DNA from: Corinectria fuckeliana
Taxonomy: Eukaryota; Ascomycota; Sordariomycetes; Hypocreales; Nectriaceae
Reading direction: 5' to 3'
Length of the DNA: 64,000 bases
NCBI GenBank assembly: GCA_019137255.1
Contig: WPDH01000061.1
Span: 1-64,000, forward strand
Shown: one piece after another, positions 11,961 through 22,020 of the stretch
Layout: every line of letters starts with the position of its first letter
Numbering within the stretch: position 1 is the first letter of the stretch
Made by a program: the position numbers and the translations under genes
The notes under the pieces: model-generated
What the model saw: only the letters and a program-made list of their open reading frames with translations
What the model was told of the DNA's origin: nothing
The model's database searches: none

Positions 11961-14778
11961 TAAAAAGTTATTAAGGTTACAAGAAAGAGGGGGGGTTAAA
12001 AACGTGTTGTTGTTTTAACGCGCTAAGTGGGGGTGTACAGAGACTTTTAGCCCGAAACTGTACATACTTAGGCCTAGACATAAAGACAAGGATGAAGAGT
12101 GGATGAAGATTTGGCAGAGTACGTGGAAAGTGGAGAGTGGAGTGGAGTGTCGGTTGTCTGATGACTAATCGACTCAACAGTCGGCGATGAACCAGATGCA
12201 ATTCAGTAACAACTGTACATAGTGTTAGGCTCTGATCTACCAGGGAAGTGGCGCTGCCGGTCCGAGGTCAATGATGAGTGAAAGCAAGACAAGACTCGGG
12301 GGCGGGCGTCACTCGTTCGTTCAATGGGGTGGTGAGGCCTCAACGCTATCGCAGCACCGCCACAGGTCATTTACCGCCAGCTACCTAGCGAGTGGCAAGC
12401 AATAGCACAGCCCCGGTTCTGAGTGGCTTGAATCTTGAAAGACAGAGGGAGTGAGTGGTACGCGGCTGAGCCAACAAGTACAGACCCTCTCTGTGCAGGT
12501 GAATTGTATGTATGTAAGTAATGCACGCCATGCCAGCAGTCCGTTATCCGCAGGTTGTGGTTGATGTGTGACGCGCGGGATGTGGGATGTGGCTTAGCCG
12601 CATAACTATGGATGCGATGTGTGCCATGTGGCGAGTGCGTGGTTGGTTCCACGTATGACTTGATTACGGCAAGCAGCGCGCTGGGACCCGACATTTGCAT
12701 TGTTAAGTATGTAGTAGGTATGTATGTCAAGGTGCTTCTCATCCAAGCAGACGCTTCAAAAGTTCGGTGACCATTCGCAGGTTGTATAGGTAGTATCTAA
12801 GTAGCTGAGAACATCACCGTCCACCCGGGTTCTTGGATTATGTCATGGCAGACTCCGGCCTCGGTCTCGGCCTCGGCCACGTTGTCGTGACCGCGCAACA
12901 TCCACCAAGCGTCCCGTCGCCTCCTCGCCCCCAGGCACGAGTCCCGACCCTTGGATAGCCCCTCACCCCTCCACCCCCACTACCTAATGCCTTGCTTTAC
13001 ATTACTGTAACCCCCTGTAGGTAGGAAGGTAATCTGGAGGTACCTACTTACTTAGGTAGTCTACCACGAAAACTAAGAGGCCGGTGTCATGGCCTAGTTA
13101 GTCAGCACCGCCGCTTTTGCTCAGGCTTTGATCACTCTTGCTCAGTGAGAATCACCTTAAATCACCTTAACCTTCCCCTTCCTTTAATAACCAACACGAC
13201 CTTGAGTTCACACTGTGCTTTAACAACTTCATACAATCTTCGCTATAGTTCAGCGTCTAGTTAGACACGCTAATGGTAAAAGCTAAAGGCAGATTAGTTA
13301 GTAAGGATGGTACAATGTGAAGGAGTCGACAAGCCGACTTACCTGAGCTAAAGACGTTTCGAACCTCTGGTCCGGCCGGCCGAGTCACCACATGAATACA
13401 ACTACTAGTACATACTAGATATATACAACTAGCAACTCGTAGTACTCGTGTAATTCCAATACAATTATACGAATGGATTCGTATAATTGTAGGTACGATT
13501 TGGGCATTCAGGCGCTGGCTCCCAGCCCAGCCTTGCCTCCAGCCCGGGTTGAGAATCTCACATTACTGCAGCCCATCAGCTTATTAGTTCATAACACATT
13601 AAGGCGTTAGCGTTTTCGAGCTCGTAGGCATGCTTCCTGTGCTGGGAAGGCCGTTATGGCTGCCAGTCTTCGGGATCTCTGTTGGTATAACCTGAGGTCT
13701 GTGACCAAACCGCCCAGGAAATGGAAAAACTTAGGCACCCGTAGTGAATCGCATACCAGGGGCCTAGAGCTGTGTGGCATAGGCCACAGTACTGGCATAC
13801 AGTGCTGTAATCAGTGCCAGAAACTGTGTGGCGATCAAGTCGGGGCCTGAAACGGTACCCAGCACTCTAGCTCAGGCTCTGATCACCCTTGATCGCCTTC
13901 TAGTACTCAGGTTGAAGCAGCGCCAGCTCAGGTTTCCTACTAGAACCGAATTTGGAAGGGACGAATTGTCGGGTGTGACTATTGGGGTAGGTCCATAGGT
14001 TTAGGGACGGGATGGATAACCGGACGGAGTAATTAGTAGGAGCTGGACCTTGCCATGATCGGAACCGCGCGCGCTGAAACTCCGCTGCAACAAAGGTAGC
14101 TTAACTTCAACGAGGTACTAAGCTAAGCCCCGTCTCGTACCGGTAACAGCCAGGCCTCCGTCCCGCCTGAATCCCGTCCAGTCCAATCCCGTCTAGTGGC
14201 CCGTCGTCTCCAGTGACCTACCTGCCTGCCTGCCTATTCGAGCAGTGTGTCCCTCAACCCTCAGCGCCCCCAGATCTCGCACCCATCTTTCGCATCCAAC
14301 CTTCTTCTCCCTCCAACAACATTCCACCCCCTTCCAGCGGCTTTCACTTGCGATCCAACTCGACCCGGCCATCCGCGGTCTCTGCTTCTGGCCTTAATCA
14401 CACTTCTGACCTTGTCTCGACGTCCATCGCCACGACCGCGGCCTCCGTTCTCAGCGTGTCCCGCCCCCTCATCCCACGATCCTGACCCGCGCCCCCCCCC
14501 CTCATTCTACGTCTGGTTCCGCACGCAAACCGCCTACCTTGGCTCTTGCAACGCCCAGCTCCCTCCCGCCTCTTCCGCCTCCGCCTGGCTTCAGCAATTA
14601 CCCGACGACGAGCGATATCTCCAGCCGCGAATCTCCCCTCTCCCTCGTGCCAAGCCTTGACTCTCTCCCGCTTGCTCGTGCGATACGACGTCCTCAGGCC
14701 CGCCCTTTACCTTAGAAGGTTGCGCAATTCGCGCTCTGCGTCCCATCTCCGCCGACACATTAACAGCCTTCATCCGCC
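11961..14778. other. Intergenic region upstream of NCS1
   Basis: This stretch has ordinary base composition and no gene I can support. It contains a perfect 14-bp-arm palindrome (13,460-13,491), a 22-bp imperfect direct repeat (13,119-13,140 and 13,870-13,891), and, from about 14,200, a long C/T-rich leader that probably includes the NCS1 promoter and 5' UTR. Short open frames between 12,371 and 13,850 have no recognisable domains. Confidence 0.6.
13460..13491. repeat. Perfect inverted repeat, 14-bp arms, 4-bp loop
   Basis: Arms TACAATTATACGAA and TTCGTATAATTGTA flank the loop TGGA. The DNA could extrude, or the RNA fold, into a strong hairpin. It sits about 1.3 kb upstream of the NCS1 start codon, outside any gene. 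Confidence 0.9.
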
Positions 14779-15837
14779 ATGGGCAAATCGTAAGTGCACA
14801 TCCTACTCTCTAGCTAGCACTGTTCTGGGATCCTCTGCCACAGCCGTCACCATTCCCATGGGGCGGAGTGACGTACGTGACTTGCCCGGTCTTCCAGCCT
14901 CACCAGGCTCGGCGCAGGCATTGGCGCAGGTACCGGCGCGCAAGATGCTAACTCGTATCCGCGGAGTGCTGAAGCGACGTTATCGTGTCTTGATCTCGTT
15001 CCCAAGCTGGGCCGTTGCTAACTACTCTTCTTTCTCCTCTCCAGTCAATCTAAACTCTCGCAAGATCAGCTTGCTGAGCTGCAGAAGTCGACTCATTTCG
15101 ATAAGAAGGAGTTGCAGCAATGGTACAAGGGTGAGATGGCCTTCTACTTCCTCCCAAACCGCGCGCGTGTCCCTCGCTTTACCAAGACTGAGACGGCACC
15201 GCTTCAGCAGACGCACTCTAACAAACGTTGTTAGGCTTCCTCAAGGACTGCCCCTCGGGCATGCTCACCAAGGAGGAGTTCCAGAAGATCTACCGACAAT
15301 TCTTTCCCTTTGGAGATCCAAGTTCATTTGCAGATTATGTCTTCAACGTGTTCGATAGCGACAAGTCCGGCTCCATCGACTTTAAGGAGTTCATTTGCGC
15401 GCTGAGTGTTACGAGCAGGGGCAAGATGGAAGACAAGCTGGACTGGGCCTTCCAGCTGTACGACATTGACGGCGACGGCAAGATTAGCTACGACGAGATG
15501 CTCAAGATTGTCGAAGCCATCTACAAGATGGTGAGCATCAACCCCGCCCCAGCCCCAACCAACCGCCACAGCAGCGTGCCTATCCTTATCCCCGATGCTG
15601 TGCACCTGAGTTTGCTATCCTGTCCCGACGCGGTTGCTAACAGAATTGCCTTTACAGGTCGGCTCCATGGTGAAACTCCCCGAAGATGAAGATACCCCCG
15701 AGAAGCGAGTAAAGAAGATCTTCAACATGATGGACAAGGATGAAAACGGCAGCTTGGACATGGATGAGTTCAAAGAGGGCAGCAAGCGAGACGAGACAAT
15801 TGTCTCGGCGCTATCTCTCTACGACGGGCTGGTGTAG
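14779..15837 (+). CDS. NCS1: Neuronal calcium sensor 1 (frequenin) EF-hand protein
   Basis: Four exons (14,779-14,789; 15,045-15,130; 15,235-15,530; 15,658-15,837) give 190 residues, the usual length of fungal NCS-1. The protein begins MGKSQSK, an N-myristoylation signal. EF-hand 1 is degenerate around CPSG, as in the family. Three canonical loops follow: DSDKSGSIDFKE, DIDGDGKISYDE and DKDENGSLDMDE. The family binds calcium and recruits and activates phosphatidylinositol 4-kinase at membranes, linking calcium to growth and stress tolerance. All introns have GT-AG ends, and intron 2 shows a clear CTAAC branch site. The first exon is only 11 nt, and the short myristoylation exon is typical of the gene. 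The ATG context is GCCATGG. Identity is secure. Confidence 0.97.
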
Positions 15838-16865
15838 ACGGGAAGACTCTTGGGTAGCAGCAAGAAAAAATAAGTCGCTGTACGGGATTTGTGCGAGACA
15901 CTGTATAGGTCGCTGTACCGGACGTCGTGTGTTGGGATCGGGAGTGAGGAGCTGTGTTTTGCGTTTCCCTGTTTTCCCCCGCGGGCGCGGCCTTTGTTTC
16001 CGAGGCTCGTGAAGACGAACTATGACTTAAAGAATAACCTTTTATGTGTTTAATGAGGGTCCTCGGTCGTCGATTGTGCAGTTATCCGGCGAACGTCAAG
16101 TTCTAGGAATTCCTTGACCTCCAAACGGTCTCCCAGCATTGTCTTCGGGATCCGACCATCTATCTCAATGGCCTCAGGCTCGGAGTTGACTTGGAAGCTA
16201 CCGCCTCAACACAAGCCACAGAGCCTCCTTGGCAAATGCTTAACTCGCTAGCCAGGATTGCTTGGGCTTGGCGTTGAGGATAGGGTACTCCGTAGTGACG
16301 GGTCACATGAAGTGGAATAACAAGCATGGGTACCCAAGGTATTTAAAGGATCGAGTTGGCTACCCCGAAGTACTACTAATAATAGATAGTCCATAATTTT
16401 AGCTAGTAGGTATCTGTAAATGGCTGGTAAATAATGAGGACGAGTTCGGAGGCATTTCCGCGATGACTTACATGTGCGATGCCCCGAGGGTCGATAATGA
16501 AGAGTTTGATTCTCGCCTTGGATACCATGACCTCTCTCCTACGTACGAGTATTGGAAAAAGAAAACAAGAGAAACGTACCTCCTTTACTTGCAACGAGTT
16601 CCCACCTGAGGCTCTCTACCGCTTACTTACATAGTCTAGCCATTATCTAGTAGGAAGTCAGGAGACCAAAGAACGAAGAAAAAGTGGATCTCCCGTCATC
16701 TCACTCACAACCTCACCCATCAACTCACAAGAACTCTACGGAGTACTACTTACAACTCTGCGTCCTCTCCTCACCAACAACCGCCCGTTTCGGTGCCCAC
16801 CTGCCATCACCAACGGGGGCACCGAACCTCCCCATCCTTTTATCACCCCCTCCCGGCGGCACACA
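15838..16865. other. Intergenic, NCS1 to RKM5-like
   Basis: About 1 kb between two genes on the plus strand. It should hold the NCS1 3' UTR and the promoter of the methyltransferase. Short open frames here lack any recognisable domain. I see no RNA gene or repeat. Confidence 0.5.
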
Positions 16866-17986
16866 ATGGGCTCCCTCGCCGAGCTAACCGCCCAGCTGGA
16901 GCCTGAGATTGAGGATCCCGAGAAAGGTATCGCCTCTTTGATGAAGCCAAACCCCCCCCACCCTCAACCTCGATATGCGAACATCACGACTGAAGCCAAA
17001 TGATTTTTTTCCCTCCCACTAGAAACGTTCCTCCTCTACTCCCAGCCCCTCCCCTCCCTCGACCTCGGCTTTGTCGACCCCCGCGCCTCCGTCATCGACG
17101 TCTCCGTCGCCGGCCGTGACTTCACCATCCACCAGTCGCCCTCGGTCTTGTCGTCCAACCGAGCCGGCGGTACAACCGGAGCAGGTCAGCTCCCCCCTCC
17201 CCCCTCCCCCCCTCACCCCGTTTTCCCTAGAGCACGACACACACACATCAGCATCGGAATTGGACCGCTAAAAAAAACCCGAACCGTCCCAACCGCCCAC
17301 AGTCCTCTGGAGGATCACCCCCCGCTTCGCCTCGTGGCTGGCCTCCCCGTCTAACCCGCTCTTCAACCTCCGGCTGCCTCCCCGGCCCGGCCTGCGTCCT
17401 GGAGCTCGGCTGCGGCATCTCGCCGCTCTCCGCCCTCGGCCTCGCCCCGCGCGTCGCCCGCTACGTCCTCACCGACCAGCCCTACGTCCAGCGCCTCCTC
17501 CAGCGCAACCTTGACGAGAACCTGCCCTCGTCGGCTTCGCGCTCCGGCGCCCGCGCACCGCGGGGGAAGAAGCGGCGCGGCGCGGCGGGGGCTGCTTGCT
17601 CGCAAGCGGACGTCAGCTTTGTCCCCCTCGATTGGGAGGCCGACGCGGTAACGTCCTCCCTCACGGGCTCCGACAAGATGCACAGCTTCGACGCCGTCGT
17701 GGCGTGCGACTGCGTGTACAACCATGCGCTGATCGCTCCCTTTGTCCAAACATGCATCGACGCATGCCGTCTTCGGAGTAAAGATTCCGCCGAGGACTGC
17801 CCCTGTCTGTGTGTCATCGACCAGCAGCTCCGTAATGACGACGTCTTCGAGTCGTGGCTTGAGACGTTCCAGGCTTTGTTTCGTGTCTGGCGGGTCCCCG
17901 ATGTCGCCCTGCCTGAGGAGCTCCGGTCAACCGCCGGCTTCGTTGTACACATCGACGCCTTACGCGGTCAAGTACGATCCGGCTGA
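16866..17986 (+). pseudogene. RKM5-like ribosomal/elongation-factor lysine N-methyltransferase, frameshifted
   Basis: Exons 16,866-16,926, 17,023-17,184 and 17,303-17,986 encode a class I SAM-dependent methyltransferase of the METTL21/RKM5 type. Visible are the N-terminal LGFVDPRAS, the QSP..LSSNRAGGTTGA block, WRITPRFASWLASP, motif I VLELGCGISPLSALGLAPR, a YVLTDQPYV block and the post-I motif VACDCVYN. After SPSNPLF, near 17,366-17,372, the conserved protein continues in another frame. Removing one C from the AACCTCC run would restore it, and no GT donor is available there to explain the jump by splicing. Either the allele is broken or the assembly has one extra base. The C-terminus is also uncertain: the frame used ends at 17,986, while another frame stays open to 18,080. 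Substrate assignment within the lysine methyltransferase group is tentative. Confidence 0.75.
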
Positions 17987-18346
17987 GACCGTCGACCTCT
18001 TGAATCTCCCATATTTACCATCCACGGAACGAGACATGATTCTGACAACACCCGACCTGTATATGCACATGCATGCGTAGTGCGAAAATTTTGTTTAGAT
18101 TCAATGCCCTTGATCCAACTACGCGTTGAGTCATGGCCTCAATTAGAAACCCATGTAATCCAATCCTCCTATACCAATTGTTTCTTTTCAAACCGGAGGC
18201 TGGCTGACCGAGCAGAGCCCTGGGTCGCCGCCTGTTCCTACTAAATTCCAGAAATGCTGATGTATGCAAGTTACCCAGAACAACATCCCCTTCGCCGTAA
18301 AGACACTGAACCAACTCCGTACAAGGCCATCCTTGCCTTTTATTTT
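17987..18346. other. Convergent intergenic spacer, RKM5-like/LEU1
   Basis: About 360 bp between the ends of two convergent genes, expected to carry both 3' UTRs. A TGAGTCA motif occurs at 18,127-18,133 but lies at gene ends, not in a promoter. Confidence 0.5.
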
Positions 18347-20875
18347 TCACCAGTCCAGTGGCTCCTTCTTCTCCTGGCCGCGGTTTGTCTTGGGGACGGG
18401 GACGGCCTTTACGGCAAGCTTGCCGCCCTGGCCGGGGCGCTTCAAGTAGCCCGTGCCGTCCAGCCAGGGAGTGTTCGCGGTCATGCGCCTCTCGAACTCG
18501 GCAATCTTGTCATCCTGCTGCATTGTCAGGCCAATGTCGTCGAGGCCGTTGATCAAGCAGTGTTTTCGGAACTCCTCCACCTCGAAGCCGCAGATGGTCT
18601 CGCCGTCGGCGTTCTTGATGAGCTGGTTGGGGAGGTCGATCTCCACGTCCCTGAAGGCGCGGGCCTCGGCGGCGATGGCGTCCAGTTCGGCCTTGTTGTC
18701 GATCTGGATGGGCAACATGCCGTTCTTGAAGGTGTTGTTGAAGAAGATGTCGGCGAATGTAGGGGCGATGATGACCTTGATACCAAAGTCGAGAAGGGCC
18801 CAAGGAGCATGCTCTCGGGAGCTACCGCAGCCGAAGTTGGGCCCTGTGCACACCAAGATTTTGGTGTCTCGGTAAGGCTCCTTATTTAGGACGAAATCAG
18901 GGTTCTCAGAGCCATCAGCGTTATAGCGGAGGGCGTGGAAGGCCGCCGTGCCCAGACCAGTTCGCTTGATGGTCTTGAGGAACTGCTTGGGGATGATGGC
19001 GTCGGTGTCGACGTTGGACATGTCCAGAGGGGCGGCGGTACCCTTCCAGATGGTGAACTTGGGCAGACCCGCCGAGTCACCGGGAGTGACTAGAGTGTTG
19101 GTGTGAGGCTCGGTATCCTGGGGCTGGTCACCAATGATCTCTCGCTCCTCGGAATCATCCTTCGTCCTCGCGTCGACGTGAGCCTCCTCCTCTTCCTCCT
19201 CCGGGAGCACGCGGGCTTTAAAAGTCGAGTCGTGAGTGTAGTGAGACAGCTTGCGCACGTCAGTGAGCTTGCCAACGATACCGGCGGCAGCAGCCATGAC
19301 CGGAGACATTAGGTGGGTGCGGGAACCGGCGCCCTGGCGGCCCTCGAAGTTTCGGTTCGACGTGCTGGCGCATCGCTCCTTGGCAGCCAGGATATCGGGG
19401 TTCATGCCCAGACACATGCTGCACCCGGCCTCTCGCCACTCGAAGCCAGCGTCGAGGAAGATCTGGTCGAGCCCTTCATCCTCAGCCTGCTTCTTGACCA
19501 GGCCGGAGCCAGGAACGACCATGGCGCGCTTGATGTTGGCAGCGATCTTTCGCCCCTTGACCACGTTGGCGGCAGCGCGCAAGTCCTCGATTCGCGAGTT
19601 GGTGCAGGAGCCAATAAAGACCTTGTCAACGACGATCTCCTCCATAGGGGTACCGGCGGTAAGGCCCATGTACTCGAGCATCCGTCGGCCAGTAGCCTTC
19701 TTGGCCTCAGTGGCGAACGTCTCCGGGTCGGGGACACTGCCGGTGATGGGGATGACGTCCTCGGGGCTGGTTCCCCAGGTAATGGTGGGGATGACGTCCT
19801 TGGCGTCGATGAAGACATCAACATCGTACTTGGCGCCGGGGTCGGACTGGAGGGACTTCCAGTAGGCCGTCGCCTTGTTCCAGGTCTCAGAGCCGTACTT
19901 GGGGGCAAGAGGCCGGCCCTTGAGGTACTCGAAGGTGACCTCGTCGGGGGCAACCATGCCGGCACGGGCGCCGCCCTCGATGGACATGTTGCAGATGGAC
20001 ATACGGGCCTCCATGCTGAGGCTTCGGATGACAGAGCCGCAGAACTCGATGACAGCGCCAGTGCCACCAGCGGTACCAATCAGGCCAATAGCATGAAGGA
20101 CCACGTCCTTGGAGCCGACGCCGGGAGCCAGCTCGCCGTCAATCTGTATCCGCATGTTCTTGCTGCGCTTGGTGATGAGGCACTGGGTGGCCAGGACATG
20201 CTCGACCTCACTGGTACCAATGCCGAAGGCGAGAGCACCGAAGGCGCCGTGTGTAGAGGTGTGGCTGTCGCCGCAGACGACGGTGGTGGCGGGGAGGGTG
20301 AAGCCCTGCTCGGGGCCGATGACATGGACAATGCCCTGTCGCCTGTCGCCAAGGCCGAAGTATGTGAGGCCAAAGTCCTTGACGTTCTCCTCGAGGGTGA
20401 CACATTGCGTCCGCGAGTCATCCTCCTCGATGAAGGAGCCGATGTCCTTCATGCCCTTGCGGGAGGTGGTAGGGACATTCTGTGGAGGAGCGTGTTAGTT
20501 GGAGCCAACCAGTGAAGAAGTGAGGGCATTGGACATACGTGATCAGTGGTGGCCAGGGTGCAGTCTGGTCGTCGGACTTGTCGGCCGGCATTCTTGAGAC
20601 CCTCGAAAGCTTGCTATTGGTGGTTTGGTCAGCGCAAGTCGTGGATGTGGCCAATGAGCGGGAGAGACGTACAGGAGATGTGACTTCGTGGACCAAGTGT
20701 CGGTCTATTTGAAGATGAAGAAAAGTCAGGTTAGTTTCGCGTCTTCAATCCGAGGTGTCCGGCTCAACCACGCACCAATGTATAGAAGAAGGGTGCCATC
20801 GAGCTTCTCGTCGACAATGTGCGCCGACAGAACCTTGTCGTAAAGGGTCTGCGGGTTCCCTGTGGCAGCAGGCAT
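18347..20875 (-). CDS. LEU1: 3-isopropylmalate dehydratase (alpha-isopropylmalate isomerase)
   Basis: Exons, in transcript order, are 20,875-20,776, 20,704-20,673, 20,613-20,539 and 20,479-18,347, giving 779 residues, the normal size of the fungal fused enzyme. It interconverts 2- and 3-isopropylmalate in leucine biosynthesis, in the cytosol. The large aconitase-like domain shows VVCGDSHTSTHGAFG, the 4Fe-4S ligands in GSCTNSR and in CSMCLGMNPD, and the substrate block SNRNFEGRQG. The C-terminal swivel domain shows FGCGSSREHAPWAL. In bacteria these two parts are separate LeuC and LeuD subunits; here they are one chain joined by an acidic, Glu-rich linker. Three small introns cluster at the 5' end. 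I saw no CCGGNNCCGG (Leu3-type) site in the kilobase upstream. Confidence 0.98.
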
Positions 20876-22020
20876 GGTGACACTGAAGCGAGTCGTGTGC
20901 GGCGGACTTTGTGTAAAGGGGAGAGAGACTCGGGGAGCCAAACCAAGGTGAGGTGGAGGGGAGGACGATCGAAGTGTGACGATCGAGATGTGGAGGTTTC
21001 TTATTTTTTTTTTTGGAGATTGTTGTACCAAACCCGAGAGTAGGAGTGGCGGGGATGAAGGAGAGAGGTACGTAGTGGAGGAGCGGAGGAGTGGAGGAGT
21101 AAGTAGTAGGTAGTAGGTAGAATGGGTAGAGGAGGCGGAGGAGGCGGAGGAGAGGGAGGAATTGATTGAATCACGCCCCGGCCTTTTTGCAGAATAGGGT
21201 TGGATTGTTCGTAGACGCGGATTGGGAAGAAACGAGAATGAGAATGAAATAATGGAAAGTCCCAGCTCCGGCCCCTGGATTTATCAACAAAATTTCGGTG
21301 CCCCCCAAAGTCGAGCTTCATGGCCGTGTGTTCCGATCATCGGAGAGCCCGTCAGCATTGCGAGCGCCGCCAGAGGCCAGCGCGGGGTAGACCCACTCGC
21401 CGCTCCTGCACTGATTGTTAAATGTAGCGCCGCCATTGGCCACTGCCAGATCTCTGCCTGGCCGATCGCCTTGTCGAAGCCCTCCGGTGCCAACCAGCTT
21501 CTTTCACGCATTCCGTCACTCCGGCGTGAGCCCGCCGCCATGCGAAGAATTGGACTTTGGGAATAAACTTAGCCACGGTTACTCGGCTATCCGCAACCTG
21601 TGTCTGCAATGGATAATCCCTCACAGCCTTGACACCTTCGCTTTACATAGTATTCGTAAAACATACAAGAATGCTCTCCGTGACACATGCCGTCATTGCT
21701 ACACCATCAACTAGGTACCTAGGCATGAAAAGCTCCCAGGGCATCCATCACCAACAACTAATTACGCTACCGTATTGCTCCCTCTCGCCACCCGCCGCAA
21801 CCGTACACTACCATGTACCCGAAGACCCCAGCAGAACTAGTCCACCAACCATTGACCGCCTGTGCGTCGCTTTGAAGTAGTCCTGCTTCGGAGCGTGGGA
21901 GCGTACTTCGCAGTGTGCCCCCTCTGGACCCACCGCTTCTAGCCCCCGGGACCGGGCGCCGGGACTCTCCGTCGCCATCCTTTTTCTCTCCGTCCGGCCG
22001 CCGATCCCATCTTCCGGCCC
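20876..22020. other. LEU1 upstream region
   Basis: About 1.1 kb carrying the LEU1 promoter and leader and the 3' end of the next minus-strand gene. It contains a poly-A/T run near 21,003-21,015 and purine-rich GGA/GTA repeats at about 21,070-21,160. No coding signal was found. Confidence 0.5.

Noticed and set aside
12371..12742. 123-codon minus-strand open frame upstream of NCS1
   Set aside because: No recognisable motif, no start context, composition typical of noncoding DNA.
14546..15358. Long plus-strand open frame across the NCS1 5' exons
   Set aside because: It is out of frame with the EF-hand protein, is Ser/Arg/Leu-rich, and arises from C/T-rich leader and coding shadow.
18127..18133. 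TGAGTCA (Cpc1/Gcn4-type site) near LEU1
   Set aside because: It lies between two convergent 3' ends, not in the LEU1 promoter, so general amino-acid control of LEU1 cannot be argued from it.
19313..20515. 400-codon open frame antisense to LEU1
   Set aside because: Mirror of strong LEU1 codon bias; Gly/Ala/Asp-rich without any domain.
20876..21900. Leu3-type CCGGNNCCGG operator upstream of LEU1
   Set aside because: Searched by eye; isolated CCGG cores exist but none with the required spacing.
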